Under the pieces are notes generated by a model. It searched no databases and was not told the DNA's origin. It was given only the letters and a program-made list of their open reading frames with translations. A stretch of 64,000 nt of DNA from Chloroflexota bacterium (GTDB lineage: Bacteria > Chloroflexota > Anaerolineae > J036 > Brachytrichaceae). The stretch covers positions 186,001 through 250,000 of the forward strand of contig JANXLU010000042.1 of the NCBI GenBank assembly GCA_025354985.1. Direction: 5' to 3'. A program made the translations under genes and the position numbers. The stretch's first letter is position 1. The number at the start of each line of letters is the position of its first letter. Positions 8,903 through 17,639 of this stretch are shown here, piece after piece.

Positions 8903-11848
8903 CTATATGACCGATGTCGACTGCAACCAGTCGAAACCCCGATCCTCATTGGCTTTGGCAACCGCGGAGGTTGAGCCAACTGCCACCACGCGGCCCGTTG
9001 AGCGCATTGCCGTCAGGGCCTCGCCAAACGCACGGAAATGCGCAATGGTTGTGCCCAGCACCTCATCGCGCAACTTCTGCCGGTCTGCATCTGTGTAACG
9101 CGTCAGCCAGCGCCGCAATGCCGTGGAGCCCTTGGCGTCCGGCAATTGATAGGAATCCAGGTCGCCAATGACCCCAATGATGCAGCGCTCCACTTCGGAG
9201 GCAGTGACCTCATGTTCCATCAAAAATTGCGCGGCACCATCGTATACCTCGTCCGTTTTGGCCAGGTTGGGATCACGATAGCTTGAAAACAACATCACAC
9301 CCGTGTCGGCATCATAGCCGCAGCTTCCACCATATGCCCCTCCCTGAACGCGAACGCGTTCCCATAAGTAAACGGTGCGCAGAAAATTTTCGATCACCAA
9401 GGCGCTCCCATGTGGCTGATAGCCCGCCGCGTGCAGGTTTGCCGCTTTGGCCACATAGTTCACCTGGGATGGAACCACCAAGGCCTCGTTTCCCGCGCCC
9501 GTAACGCTGCGACCGGCGTCTGCCATCACAGTGTTAGCGGGGTCTGAGCTTGCAACCGGTAATGAAGCTACAAAGCCGGTTAAGTAACCGGCCACGGCAT
9601 CAAAATTCTCTTGATCAAGCGTAACGTTAAGCAGGGTTGAATTGCGATCCACCAGCGTGCGTCGGATGTGTTCAAGCCGTGCCTGAACGCCCAGCCAATC
9701 CGCGTCAATCTTGCCGACCAATTCACGCAGGAAAAACAACTGGCTTACGCCACCCAACTGCTCATTCATCGATCCGAGCGCGCTAAAGCCCGCGCGCAGG
9801 CGAGAGGCGGCAAAGCTGTTGCCACTGCTGACAATGGCGGCCTCAAAGCGGCTTCGGTTCTCAAGAACCATTTGCCTAAACCGATCCCGGTTGTCCAGTC
9901 TGGTAGTCAGCAACACGTCGCGCATGATGTCCAGCATGGCGGGCAACTGGGCGACTGTGCTCTTGCCGCTCAAAAAGAAGCGCAGCTGGGCCTGATTCGG
10001 GTCACCCCTGTGCAACATGGAACCATTGGTTGAACCGCGCACCCCTCCCGTCTTGCTGCCTATTCTTCGACTAAGCGCGGCAAAATCTTCTCGTTCGGTG
10101 CCCATTTCAAGGAAGACGCGACCCAATAATGCCAGCAATGGAATATCCGCGCGTGGAACATTTGCAAGACTAAATCCCGCTTCAAGATAAACGATGCCAT
10201 TGGTAAACAAATCATGATGCAACCACTGGCTGTGACCCTGAATAATCAACCGATTTGGAATTGTGCTTATACGCTTCTCCAGATCACCCAAATGCAGCGA
10301 AGGGATTTTGGCCAGGTCCTCCGGCTTGTCCGGGGTCACCTGCATCGTTTTCAGGGTTTTCGTGTCCGCAATAACTTGATCCACGTCGGCCTCGGTCATC
10401 GCAGCCCGGGCGGCATCCAGCCGCGCGCGTTCGACGGCTTCGCGCTCCACCTTATAAGTGTCGCTGGGCGTCATCACCAGTGTCACCCGATGTGTATTTT
10501 GAATCAGGTGCTTGGTGATCAAATCCGCGAACACATGCTCGCCGGCGGCCAGGCGCGCCTTCAAGCTACTCAATCCAGTCTCATACATCAGGGGCGGAAA
10601 TGGATCTCCGTCGTGCAACCAACTGTCCAATGAGCCAAGCATGTAAGCAATGCCGCGCGGAAAGCTGCCGAAATTTGCCTCTCGGTAGCGAAACTCGATG
10701 GTGTTCAACGATGCCTCGACCTGATCCATCGTGAAACCCTCGTTGGCGTGATGCCGCAACACGGTCGTGACCAAATCAGCGACCTTGGCGGCATCTTCAA
10801 CGCGCAAACCCTTTAGCCCGGCTGAGAATGCATCCTGCCGCAACCCGCTGCGAAAGCCGGTCCCCGGGCTTAGGTCTTCCCCCAATCCACTGTCAACTAG
10901 CGCTTTGCGCAGTGGCGCGGCCGATGTGCCCGTCAGAAGATGCCCCAGCACCTCCAGCGAGAGCTTGGTGACGTCGTCCTGTGGCTCGGTGATAAGCCAG
11001 TTAACCGCGCACATGGTTTTGCGCGTGGTGTCACCCTCGCCGGCGTCAAAAACCTTCTGGACAGTCACCGGCGACGCCAGCGCTTTTTGCAGGGTTACCG
11101 CGCCAATCGGTGGGCGCGCGTCAAATGCCGACAGCCAGCCATCCAGATAAGCAAGCCGCTTGTCGGCATCATCGTTTCCGTACCACCAAATTCGGGCGTT
11201 ACTCGGGTGATAGTTGGTTTCCCAAAAACGCTTGAATTGGGCGTAGCTGAGATTTGGGATTTCCCGGGGGTCACCACCGCTATCCACGCCATACGTAGTG
11301 TCTGGAAACAGAGCCTGCTGCGTCGAGCGATAGAACATGCTTTCCGCACTTGAATACACACCCTTCATTTCGTTAAACACGACGCCCTTGTAGATCATTG
11401 CGGCATCGGCGCTTTCAAGTTCGTAGTGCCAGCCTTCCTGCTTGTGAGTCCATTCCGAAATGTTCGGGTAAAACAGACAATCAAGGTAGACATCGACCAG
11501 GTTGTATAAATCCTGGATATTAGCGCTGGCCACCGGATACACCGTCTTATCCGGATAGGTCATGGCATTCAAGAAAGTGTTCAGCGAACCCTTCGCGAGT
11601 TCAATAAATGGTTCCTTGACCGGATATTTCCGCGATCCACATAAAACACTGTGCTCCAGTATGTGGGCGACTCCAGTGCCATCTGTCGGCAGTGTTTTGA
11701 AAGCCACGCCAAAGACCTTGTTGTCATCATCATTTATCACGTTGATAAATTGTGCACCGCTCTTGTCGTGGCGATACCAGCGTGCCAGGCTGTTCAACTC
11801 GGCCACTCGTTGTTCTTTAATCAGGGAAAATCCGTGCGTATGATTCAT
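8903..11848 (-). CDS. M16C metallopeptidase (presequence protease/PreP-like, insulinase superfamily)
   Basis: A 981-residue zinc peptidase whose relatives degrade unstructured peptides up to about 65 residues inside a closed two-half chamber. The inverted zinc motif is HILEH (H62, E65, H66), with the distal glutamate expected in 'FNEMKGVYSS' about 80 residues later; the second half is the inactive M16 repeat, giving the full length typical of M16C. No signal peptide, so a cytoplasmic role in peptide clean-up is likely. The frame is open upstream to 11998 but that extension would run through the divergent tricorn gene; the ATG at 11848 fits the family N-terminus ('HGFSLIKEQRVAELNS') and has a TATAAT box 10 nt before it. 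Confidence 0.9.
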   Translation of the reverse strand: MNHTHGFSLIKEQRVAELNSLARWYRHDKSGAQFINVINDDDNKVFGVAFKTLPTDGTGVAHILEHSVLCGSRKYPVKEPFIELAKGSLNTFLNAMTYPDKTVYPVASANIQDLYNLVDVYLDCLFYPNISEWTHKQEGWHYELESADAAMIYKGVVFNEMKGVYSSAESMFYRSTQQALFPDTTYGVDSGGDPREIPNLSYAQFKRFWETNYHPSNARIWWYGNDDADKRLAYLDGWLSAFDARPPIGAVTLQKALASPVTVQKVFDAGEGDTTRKTMCAVNWLITEPQDDVTKLSLEVLGHLLTGTSAAPLRKALVDSGLGEDLSPGTGFRSGLRQDAFSAGLKGLRVEDAAKVADLVTTVLRHHANEGFTMDQVEASLNTIEFRYREANFGSFPRGIAYMLGSLDSWLHDGDPFPPLMYETGLSSLKARLAAGEHVFADLITKHLIQNTHRVTLVMTPSDTYKVEREAVERARLDAARAAMTEADVDQVIADTKTLKTMQVTPDKPEDLAKIPSLHLGDLEKRISTIPNRLIIQGHSQWLHHDLFTNGIVYLEAGFSLANVPRADIPLLALLGRVFLEMGTEREDFAALSRRIGSKTGGVRGSTNGSMLHRGDPNQAQLRFFLSGKSTVAQLPAMLDIMRDVLLTTRLDNRDRFRQMVLENRSRFEAAIVSSGNSFAASRLRAGFSALGSMNEQLGGVSQLFFLRELVGKIDADWLGVQARLEHIRRTLVDRNSTLLNVTLDQENFDAVAGYLTGFVASLPVASSDPANTVMADAGRSVTGAGNEALVVPSQVNYVAKAANLHAAGYQPHGSALVIENFLRTVYLWERVRVQGGAYGGSCGYDADTGVMLFSSYRDPNLAKTDEVYDGAAQFLMEHEVTASEVERCIIGVIGDLDSYQLPDAKGSTALRRWLTRYTDADRQKLRDEVLGTTIAHFRAFGEALTAMRSTGRVVAVGSTSAVAKANEDRGFDWLQSTSVI

Positions 11849-11858
11849 GCCGGCGAGG

Positions 11859-11864
11859 ATTATA
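11859..11864 (-). promoter_or_regulatory. -10 box (TATAAT) for the M16C peptidase gene, leaderless geometry
   Basis: A perfect TATAAT on the minus strand ends 10 nt before the ATG at 11846-11848. It lies in a divergent spacer of only 44 bp, in which the opposing tricorn gene has its own -10 box at the same distance. Confidence 0.5.
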
Positions 11865-11876
11865 GGCAGAGCCCGG

Positions 11877-11882
11877 TATACT
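11877..11882 (+). promoter_or_regulatory. -10 box (TATACT) for the tricorn-type protease gene, leaderless geometry
   Basis: TATACT ends 10 nt before the ATG at 11893. The mirror-image box for the M16C gene is 12 bp away, so the two peptidase promoters overlap and could compete for polymerase. Confidence 0.45.
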
Positions 11883-11892
11883 CCTGCGCCGA

Positions 11893-14800
11893 ATGCCCGC
11901 AGGCTATTACAGACATCCCACCCTTTCAAAAAACACCATCGTATTTGCCAGTGAGGATGACCTTTGGCGGGTATCGTCAAACGGCGGACAACCTTCACGC
12001 CTGACCAGTAACCTGGGCGAATGCACTACGCCGGTCCTTTCGCCGGATGCAAAATGGCTTGCGTTTGCGGGTCGCGAAGAGGGAACACCGGAGGTGTATG
12101 TGATGCCGTCTCGCGGCGGTGAAGCGCGACGCCTGACCTATCTCGATGCCAGCCAGTGCCTGATCCTGGATTGGCGTGCAGACGGGTCCATCCTGTTTGG
12201 TTCAAACGCCGGCGAGCCGTTTTACCCAAGGGTCTGGCTGTATGCCGTGCACCCGGATCGTCCCACTCATATCGAACGATTGCCCGTTGGCCAGGCGCGC
12301 GCGCTTGCCACTGGGCCACGTGGCGGCATGGTGATCGGGCGAAATACGGGTGACCCGGCGCGCTGGAAACGCTATCGCGGTGGCAGCGCGGGTCGGCTAT
12401 GGATTCAGCGGAGGACCGGGAGTGACTGGAGCGAATTGTTGCCGTTGGACGGCAATCTGGCCTCACCCATGTGGCTGCAAAACAACCGCATATATTTTGT
12501 AAGCGATCACGAGGGCATTGGCAATATTTATAGTTGCACACCCGGTGGCAGGCAACTGCGACGGCACACGGATCATGAGGATTTCTATGTGCGAAACGCG
12601 CGCTCGGATGGCACGCGAATCGTATATCAAGCAGGCGCCGACCTGCACGTGTTTGACGCGACCCGCAACCAACGAAAACGAGTCGAAATCGAGTGGCACG
12701 CACCCGGCGTGCAACGACACCGAAAGTTCAGCACCGCCAATGCTCATTGGGATGGATTTGACATTGGCGCCAAGGGCCAACACGTGGTCATAACCAGCCG
12801 CGGTCAGATGTTTGGCATGAGTCCATTTGAAGGACCAGTCGCCCGCTATGGCGAAACTGCGACCAACACCGGCGCGGCGGTTCGCCATCGGCTGCCGATA
12901 TGGATCGGAGACAACGACGATGTCGTGCTGGCCATTGCAGACGGCGAGGGCGAAGAACGCTTTATTGCTTATGCACGAGATCCGCGCATTCCCCTGACGC
13001 CGGAGGCCGCTCAGCACGTGGTCAAGGCAAACAAGGGATTGGCGGGCCTGGACATTGGCCGCGTAACCGAGGTGCGGGCAAACCCAATTGGTAAAAAGAG
13101 CCAGCTGGCGTTTACGAATCATCGCCACGAGCTCAACGTGTTGACCTTTCACGAAGATGATCACGTCACAATCAAGCTGATTGAGCGCGGTCTGGCCCGA
13201 CCAATTGAGGGATTTGACTGGGCTCCCGACGGCGAATGGCTGGCCTATGGCGCCTCGCTTTCGCAACAACGCAGCTGTATAAAACTTTGGCAGGCCACAA
13301 GTGGCGTGGTGCACCAAATTACCGAGCCTGTATTGCGTGACAGCATGCCATCGTTTGATCCCGCGGGCAAGTTTCTATTCTTTATTTCGCACCGCATTTT
13401 TCAGCCGGTTGCCGATAACCTGCGTTTTGATATGGGGTTCCCGCTGGGCATGGTACCGTGTCTGATTCCACTTGGGCGCGACACGCCCTCGCCATTTGGC
13501 ACGCCACCAATCGAGGTGGTGAAAGCAGATGATAAGGACGATAAATCAACTCATCCTCTGCGCAACGACGATGATGAACCCGACACCGATGACACCCCGG
13601 GCACGGGCGAGCATGAGGAACCACCAACTGACGCCGGGCCTGGCGATCACGCAAAACCCGCGGCACAGGATCAAAAAAACGACGAGAAAAAGCCCGACAA
13701 AAAAGGTCAAAAACAAAGCCCGGTGCGCATCGATTTGGAGAATATCCAGCACCGGGTGGTGCCCTTCCCGGTTGCTGAAAGCATCTATGGGCGAATCATG
13801 GCCTCCAAGGATGGTCGCACGGTGTTCTATACCTCCCGCTGGCCAATCAGCCAAGGGGGCGATGGTGAATCATCACGCGGCTACACGCTGGACAGTTACG
13901 ATCTTGAGGATCGCAAGGAAGATTCGCTGCTGCACGGGGTTACGGACTTTGACATGAGTCGCGATCACAGCATGATCGCGGTGCGCAGTAGCAACTGGCT
14001 GCGGGTATTTCGCGCAGGTGACAAGCCCGATGATTCAGGCACACCCCGCAAGCGCGGCTGGATTGACTTTGACCGGGTTAAGATTTCAATCGATCCAGTT
14101 GCCGAATGGCGCCAAATGTTTCGCGAAGCCTGGCGCTTGCAACGGGATAATTTTTGGACCGCGGATTTGAGCGGCGTTGACTGGCAGGCGGTCCATGATC
14201 GCTACCTTCCCCTCGTGGAACGCGTGTCGACCCGGCGGGAATTTAGCGACCTTATGTGGGAGATGCAGGGCGAGCTTGGAACCAGCCATGCGTATGAATA
14301 TGGCGGAGATCACCGCTGGTCACCCCACTTTACGGTGGGCCGGTTGGGTGCGGATTTCGCGTGGGACAAAATCGCCGGCGCCTGGCGCATTACAGACATC
14401 GTTTCTGGTGATATCGGACGGAGCGGACATCACAGCCCACTGCTCAATCCGGGCGCCAACGTAAACACGGGTGACTTCCTATTGGCAGTTAACGGCACGG
14501 CGCTAACCGAGACCCTGTCACCCAGCATGGCGCTGGTCAACCACGCAGGTGCTGATGTGAGCCTGTTAATCCGTAGCGGCTTGACAAGCGAGGCTTCAGG
14601 CACGGCGGCGCCAGCGGACCCAACTGCGCCGGTTGAACCCGAGTCGACCAAAGCAGTTGCACCCAGCCCGCAGTTGAAGGTGGTGACGGTCAAACCCCTG
14701 CACAGCGATACGCATGCCCGGTATCACACATGGGTGACCTCCAACCGTGCCAAAGTGCACGAGGCCACCGGTGGCGCCTGTGGCTACGTTCATGTTCCAG

Positions 14801-15393
14801 ACATGCAGAGCGCTGGTTACGCCGAATTTTTTCGCGGCTTTTTGGCGGAGGTGGAGCGGAATGCATTGATTATTGACGTGCGATACAACACTGGCGGAAA
14901 TATCAGCCAATTGCTGCTCGAGATTCTGTCACGCAAACGCCTGGGGTATGACGTATCACGCTGGTCACAAATACCGGAGTCTTACCCCGCCTACACCATT
15001 GCCGGGCCCATGGCCGTGCTTATCAACGAACATTCTTCCAGCGACGGCGATATGTTCCCGCATGCGTTTAAGCAGCTAAAACTCGGGGACGTCATCGGCA
15101 CGCGCACCTGGGGTGGCGTAATTGGCATCTGGCCGCGCCATCCACTTGTGGACGGCACCACAACCACTCAACCTGAAATGGCCGCCTGGTTTAGCGACGT
15201 GGGCTGGCGCGTAGAGAACCTGGGTGCCGAACCGACCATATCCCAGGACATTACGCCCGACCAATGGGTGGCGGGGATCGACGCCCAACTGGATCGCGGA
15301 ATTACCGAGATCAAACGCAGGCTGCAACGTAAACCCGTCCGAGTGCCAAAATTTGACCGGCGACCCAACCGTGCGCCGCCCCGCTTGAAGTAA
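11893..15393 (+). CDS. Tricorn-type S41 serine protease with beta-propellers and PDZ domain
   Basis: A 1166-residue cytosolic-type protease related to archaeal tricorn, which trims peptides released by larger proteases. Residues 1-540 are WD-like beta-propeller repeats ('HPTLSKNTIVFASEDDLWRV', 'LSPDAKWLAFAG'). Residues about 545-615 are an acidic/lysine-rich low-complexity insert, then a second propeller part, the C1 helical domain (about 740-810), a PDZ-like domain (about 830-900) and the S41 catalytic core. The nucleophile should be S1050 in SSSDGD, followed by D1051, which in tricorn sets the S1 preference for basic residues (established for tricorn; inferred here). A proline/alanine linker interrupts near 900-925. 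Divergent from the M16C peptidase, suggesting a joint peptide-turnover unit. Confidence 0.9.
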   Translation: MPAGYYRHPTLSKNTIVFASEDDLWRVSSNGGQPSRLTSNLGECTTPVLSPDAKWLAFAGREEGTPEVYVMPSRGGEARRLTYLDASQCLILDWRADGSILFGSNAGEPFYPRVWLYAVHPDRPTHIERLPVGQARALATGPRGGMVIGRNTGDPARWKRYRGGSAGRLWIQRRTGSDWSELLPLDGNLASPMWLQNNRIYFVSDHEGIGNIYSCTPGGRQLRRHTDHEDFYVRNARSDGTRIVYQAGADLHVFDATRNQRKRVEIEWHAPGVQRHRKFSTANAHWDGFDIGAKGQHVVITSRGQMFGMSPFEGPVARYGETATNTGAAVRHRLPIWIGDNDDVVLAIADGEGEERFIAYARDPRIPLTPEAAQHVVKANKGLAGLDIGRVTEVRANPIGKKSQLAFTNHRHELNVLTFHEDDHVTIKLIERGLARPIEGFDWAPDGEWLAYGASLSQQRSCIKLWQATSGVVHQITEPVLRDSMPSFDPAGKFLFFISHRIFQPVADNLRFDMGFPLGMVPCLIPLGRDTPSPFGTPPIEVVKADDKDDKSTHPLRNDDDEPDTDDTPGTGEHEEPPTDAGPGDHAKPAAQDQKNDEKKPDKKGQKQSPVRIDLENIQHRVVPFPVAESIYGRIMASKDGRTVFYTSRWPISQGGDGESSRGYTLDSYDLEDRKEDSLLHGVTDFDMSRDHSMIAVRSSNWLRVFRAGDKPDDSGTPRKRGWIDFDRVKISIDPVAEWRQMFREAWRLQRDNFWTADLSGVDWQAVHDRYLPLVERVSTRREFSDLMWEMQGELGTSHAYEYGGDHRWSPHFTVGRLGADFAWDKIAGAWRITDIVSGDIGRSGHHSPLLNPGANVNTGDFLLAVNGTALTETLSPSMALVNHAGADVSLLIRSGLTSEASGTAAPADPTAPVEPESTKAVAPSPQLKVVTVKPLHSDTHARYHTWVTSNRAKVHEATGGACGYVHVPDMQSAGYAEFFRGFLAEVERNALIIDVRYNTGGNISQLLLEILSRKRLGYDVSRWSQIPESYPAYTIAGPMAVLINEHSSSDGDMFPHAFKQLKLGDVIGTRTWGGVIGIWPRHPLVDGTTTTQPEMAAWFSDVGWRVENLGAEPTISQDITPDQWVAGIDAQLDRGITEIKRRLQRKPVRVPKFDRRPNRAPPRLK

Positions 15394-15416
15394 GCGGTAA
15401 ACTGGGATCAACCAAT

Positions 15417-15974
15417 ATGTATTCATCCAGTTCTGATCTCGTCATTGCCCGCGTTGCTGGAAAAGTAATCAACGATTACGTCAACAGTGAGGTACTTTTC
15501 TATCCAGTGGGCAGTGCCATCTCAAGCGCCATCTCGGAATTTACGGTGGGTGCCTGGTTGGAATGCGCGTGGCGTTTACGTGCGGCCAACCTTGCTTCGG
15601 AGCAGGCGGCCGAGTTGGCAATGACCAAGACCGCAGTTGACGCCGCGCGGAGCGCGGCACAACCCATGTATGAGGCCAAGGTTCGTCGTGAATTCAAGAG
15701 CAGACTGGATAGCTTTGGCTGGTATCTGGATGGCGGGCAGGGCGGTCCCGGTAGTTATGCGACACCGGCGCACGGGCGGCTAAAACTGGAGCTGCTCAAG
15801 GCGGACGTAGCTCAACCCGAGCTTGAACTATTGCGGTTGGAAGGAGTGGATGGCAGGCTGCGGTCACGCTTCGCCGGTGGTGCGTTTATCTTCGAGCCCG
15901 AGCTCGCGCCATCCGCACCCAGAGATGTCATGTGGTGGCTGTATGGGACCATCAGGCCAGCGTCAGGCTCATAA
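15417..15974 (+). CDS. Hypothetical protein, 185 aa
   Basis: I do not recognise this protein. It starts with ATG 23 bp after the tricorn stop codon and so is probably in the same transcript. Residues about 40-95 are alanine-rich and helical ('RAANLASEQAAELAMTKTAVDAARSAA'), the second half is mixed with several glycine turns and strand-like segments. There is no signal peptide, membrane segment or cysteine cluster; one cysteine only. The 3' end overlaps the convergent rimI gene by 23 bp. Codon use resembles its neighbours, which supports it as a real gene. Confidence 0.6.
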   Translation: MYSSSSDLVIARVAGKVINDYVNSEVLFYPVGSAISSAISEFTVGAWLECAWRLRAANLASEQAAELAMTKTAVDAARSAAQPMYEAKVRREFKSRLDSFGWYLDGGQGGPGSYATPAHGRLKLELLKADVAQPELELLRLEGVDGRLRSRFAGGAFIFEPELAPSAPRDVMWWLYGTIRPASGS

Positions 15975-16419
15975 TTAGGGCATCCTCCCCATCTTTGTAA
16001 TAACGCTTGCGCCGGTGCACGATTTGGAATCCGTGCCTAAGATAGAGTCTTGAAGCCGGCTCATTACGCTCGCGAACATCCAGCCAGGCGTTGCGCGCAC
16101 CGCGTGCGGCAGCCTCACTTAGTAGCTGGCTGAGCAACCGGGTTCCCATGCCGGTGTGTTGATGATCAGGATGGACCGCGATGATCAGGACCTCGATTTC
16201 GTCGGCCACGATATGCGCACCCGCCATGCCGATGACGACTGACTCTCGTGCGGTATCGGCGCGCTCTGGTTCGCGTGCTCCTTCGGCAACCAGAAAGTAG
16301 GCTGCGGGATTTGCGATTTCGTTGACATAGTTTTGGGCCGACCACTCTGGCAGGTGCACCACCGCCGCCAGACGCATCGCACTCGCGATGTCGTCCACGG
16401 TCATTGAGCGCACGTTCAT
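15952..16419 (-). CDS. rimI: Ribosomal-protein-alanine N-acetyltransferase (GNAT)
   Basis: A 155-residue GNAT acetyltransferase; RimI acetylates the N-terminal alanine of ribosomal protein S18. The acetyl-CoA loop is the segment 'VHPDHQHTGMGTRLL' and the C-terminal 'NEPASRLYLRHGFQ' is the classic RimI signature (N-x-x-A-x-x-L-Y-x-x-x-G-F). Assignment is strengthened by position: it overlaps tsaB by 4 bp (ATGA) at the end of a tsaE-tsaB-rimI run, the usual bacterial arrangement. Confidence 0.88.
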   Translation of the reverse strand: MNVRSMTVDDIASAMRLAAVVHLPEWSAQNYVNEIANPAAYFLVAEGAREPERADTARESVVIGMAGAHIVADEIEVLIIAVHPDHQHTGMGTRLLSQLLSEAAARGARNAWLDVRERNEPASRLYLRHGFQIVHRRKRYYKDGEDALIMSLTLA

Positions 16420-17060
16420 GAGGTTGGCGGATAGATTGGGGACAGCGTGTCCAGATTGTCAAATATGCCGCGTTCATATCGGGCATGGCCAAGATCCGCC
16501 AATATGCCCGCGCGGCGCACATTAAGCGCGGGCGGCGCAAGCCGAAGTAGCAACGTGGGCTGTAACGTGGAGGGTATGTCGCCACAAACATACGCCGGAT
16601 GCCTGAGCGTTGCGCTGAATTCTTCCCAGCTCTGAATGCAAAACTGGTTGGGCTCCAGGGAGGAGCCATCGAACCTATTTACGGCCACGCGTTTTCTTCC
16701 GGCCTCAACCAGCGCATAGATTGGCTGAGCTACCGTCGCCTCAAACGCCTGGGCGGCACGCAGAATTTCAAAAGCGGTCACGCCTATTACGGGAAAACCC
16801 GCGGCCAGCGCCAGCCCCTTGGCAATTGACAAACCACAGCGAACACCCGTAAATGAGCCCGGCCCAAGGGCCACAATTACCGCCGAAAGCTGCGCAGGTG
16901 TTATACCTGCTTCCACGCACATTTGGTTTATGTGCGTGCTGATGGTGGCGGTGTGGTGGCGCTCCACAAGCCAGGTGTGTTCCGAACAAACCCGGTGCTC
17001 ATCGCGCAAGGCAAGGCTGCACATTCTGGTGCAGGTGTCAATGGCAAAAAAATAGGGCAT
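16416..17060 (-). CDS. tsaB: tRNA threonylcarbamoyladenosine biosynthesis protein TsaB
   Basis: An ASKHA-fold protein that pairs with TsaD in making t6A at position 37 of ANN-decoding tRNAs. The 214-residue reading begins 'MPYFFAIDTCTRMCSLAL', the usual N-terminal strand, and carries 'VALGPGSFTGVRCGLSIAKGLALA', the family's best conserved block. The frame also has a TTG at 17075 abutting the tsaE stop codon, but the ATG at 17060 matches homologues. It lies between tsaE and rimI and is translationally coupled to rimI by a 4-bp overlap. TsaD and TsaC are not in this window. Confidence 0.9.
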   Translation of the reverse strand: MPYFFAIDTCTRMCSLALRDEHRVCSEHTWLVERHHTATISTHINQMCVEAGITPAQLSAVIVALGPGSFTGVRCGLSIAKGLALAAGFPVIGVTAFEILRAAQAFEATVAQPIYALVEAGRKRVAVNRFDGSSLEPNQFCIQSWEEFSATLRHPAYVCGDIPSTLQPTLLLRLAPPALNVRRAGILADLGHARYERGIFDNLDTLSPIYPPTS

Positions 17061-17075
17061 GGTTGGGGCGGGCAA

Positions 17076-17621
17076 TTATGCGCCAAACACGAGCTTGCGC
17101 AATCGGAGCAGGATCAGCCAATTCTGTGCATCGATGCTGGCAAACAAAATCTGCCGACGGGTTTCAGACAGCGGATTCATGGTTACCCAAATTGCACCGC
17201 GTGGGATTGCCGACGGGGCACGTTCGGGCCACTCTATCATTACCACCGCGTTCTCATCCTCAATCAATTCATCCAGCCCAAGCGAACGCAAATCCGAGTC
17301 GTTGGATATCCGATATAGATCGATGTGATACAGCCGGTCAAGGCCCCCGGGCCGATTCCGCCGATGTTCCTGAACCATCGTGAATGTCGGGCTGCGCAAT
17401 TCCTGCTGCGCACCCCAACCAAACCCAATGCCGCGCGCAAAGTGGGTTTTACCCGCCCCCAACTGGCCACTCAGGGCGATCACAACGCCGGACGGCAGCA
17501 ACTCACCAAGACGGGCGCCAATTCGCTCTGTTTGTTCTTCGCCATGGCTAAAGCACTCAAAAGACTGGGGCGCGAGAATACTCATGTACAAAAATTGGCC
17601 GAAAGCGACGGGCAAACCCAT
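17076..17621 (-). CDS. tsaE: tRNA threonylcarbamoyladenosine biosynthesis ATPase TsaE
   Basis: P-loop ATPase that drives the TsaB-TsaD cycle. Residues 52-59 are the Walker A motif GQLGAGKT; 'SPTFTMVQEH', 'HIDLYRI' and 'VMIEWPERAP' follow in the standard order. At 181 residues it is slightly long at both ends; an internal ATG at 17585 would give a more typical N-terminus, so the start is uncertain. It begins 18 bp after the VWA-protein gene and is followed directly by tsaB. Confidence 0.9.
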   Translation of the reverse strand: MGLPVAFGQFLYMSILAPQSFECFSHGEEQTERIGARLGELLPSGVVIALSGQLGAGKTHFARGIGFGWGAQQELRSPTFTMVQEHRRNRPGGLDRLYHIDLYRISNDSDLRSLGLDELIEDENAVVMIEWPERAPSAIPRGAIWVTMNPLSETRRQILFASIDAQNWLILLRLRKLVFGA

Positions 17622-17639
17622 GCCCGCGTCGTTCGGGGC

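Noticed and set aside
11849-11998. Extended N-terminus (50 residues) of the M16C peptidase
   Set aside because: It would run over the start of the divergent tricorn gene and ahead of a TATAAT box; family N-terminus begins at ATG 11848.
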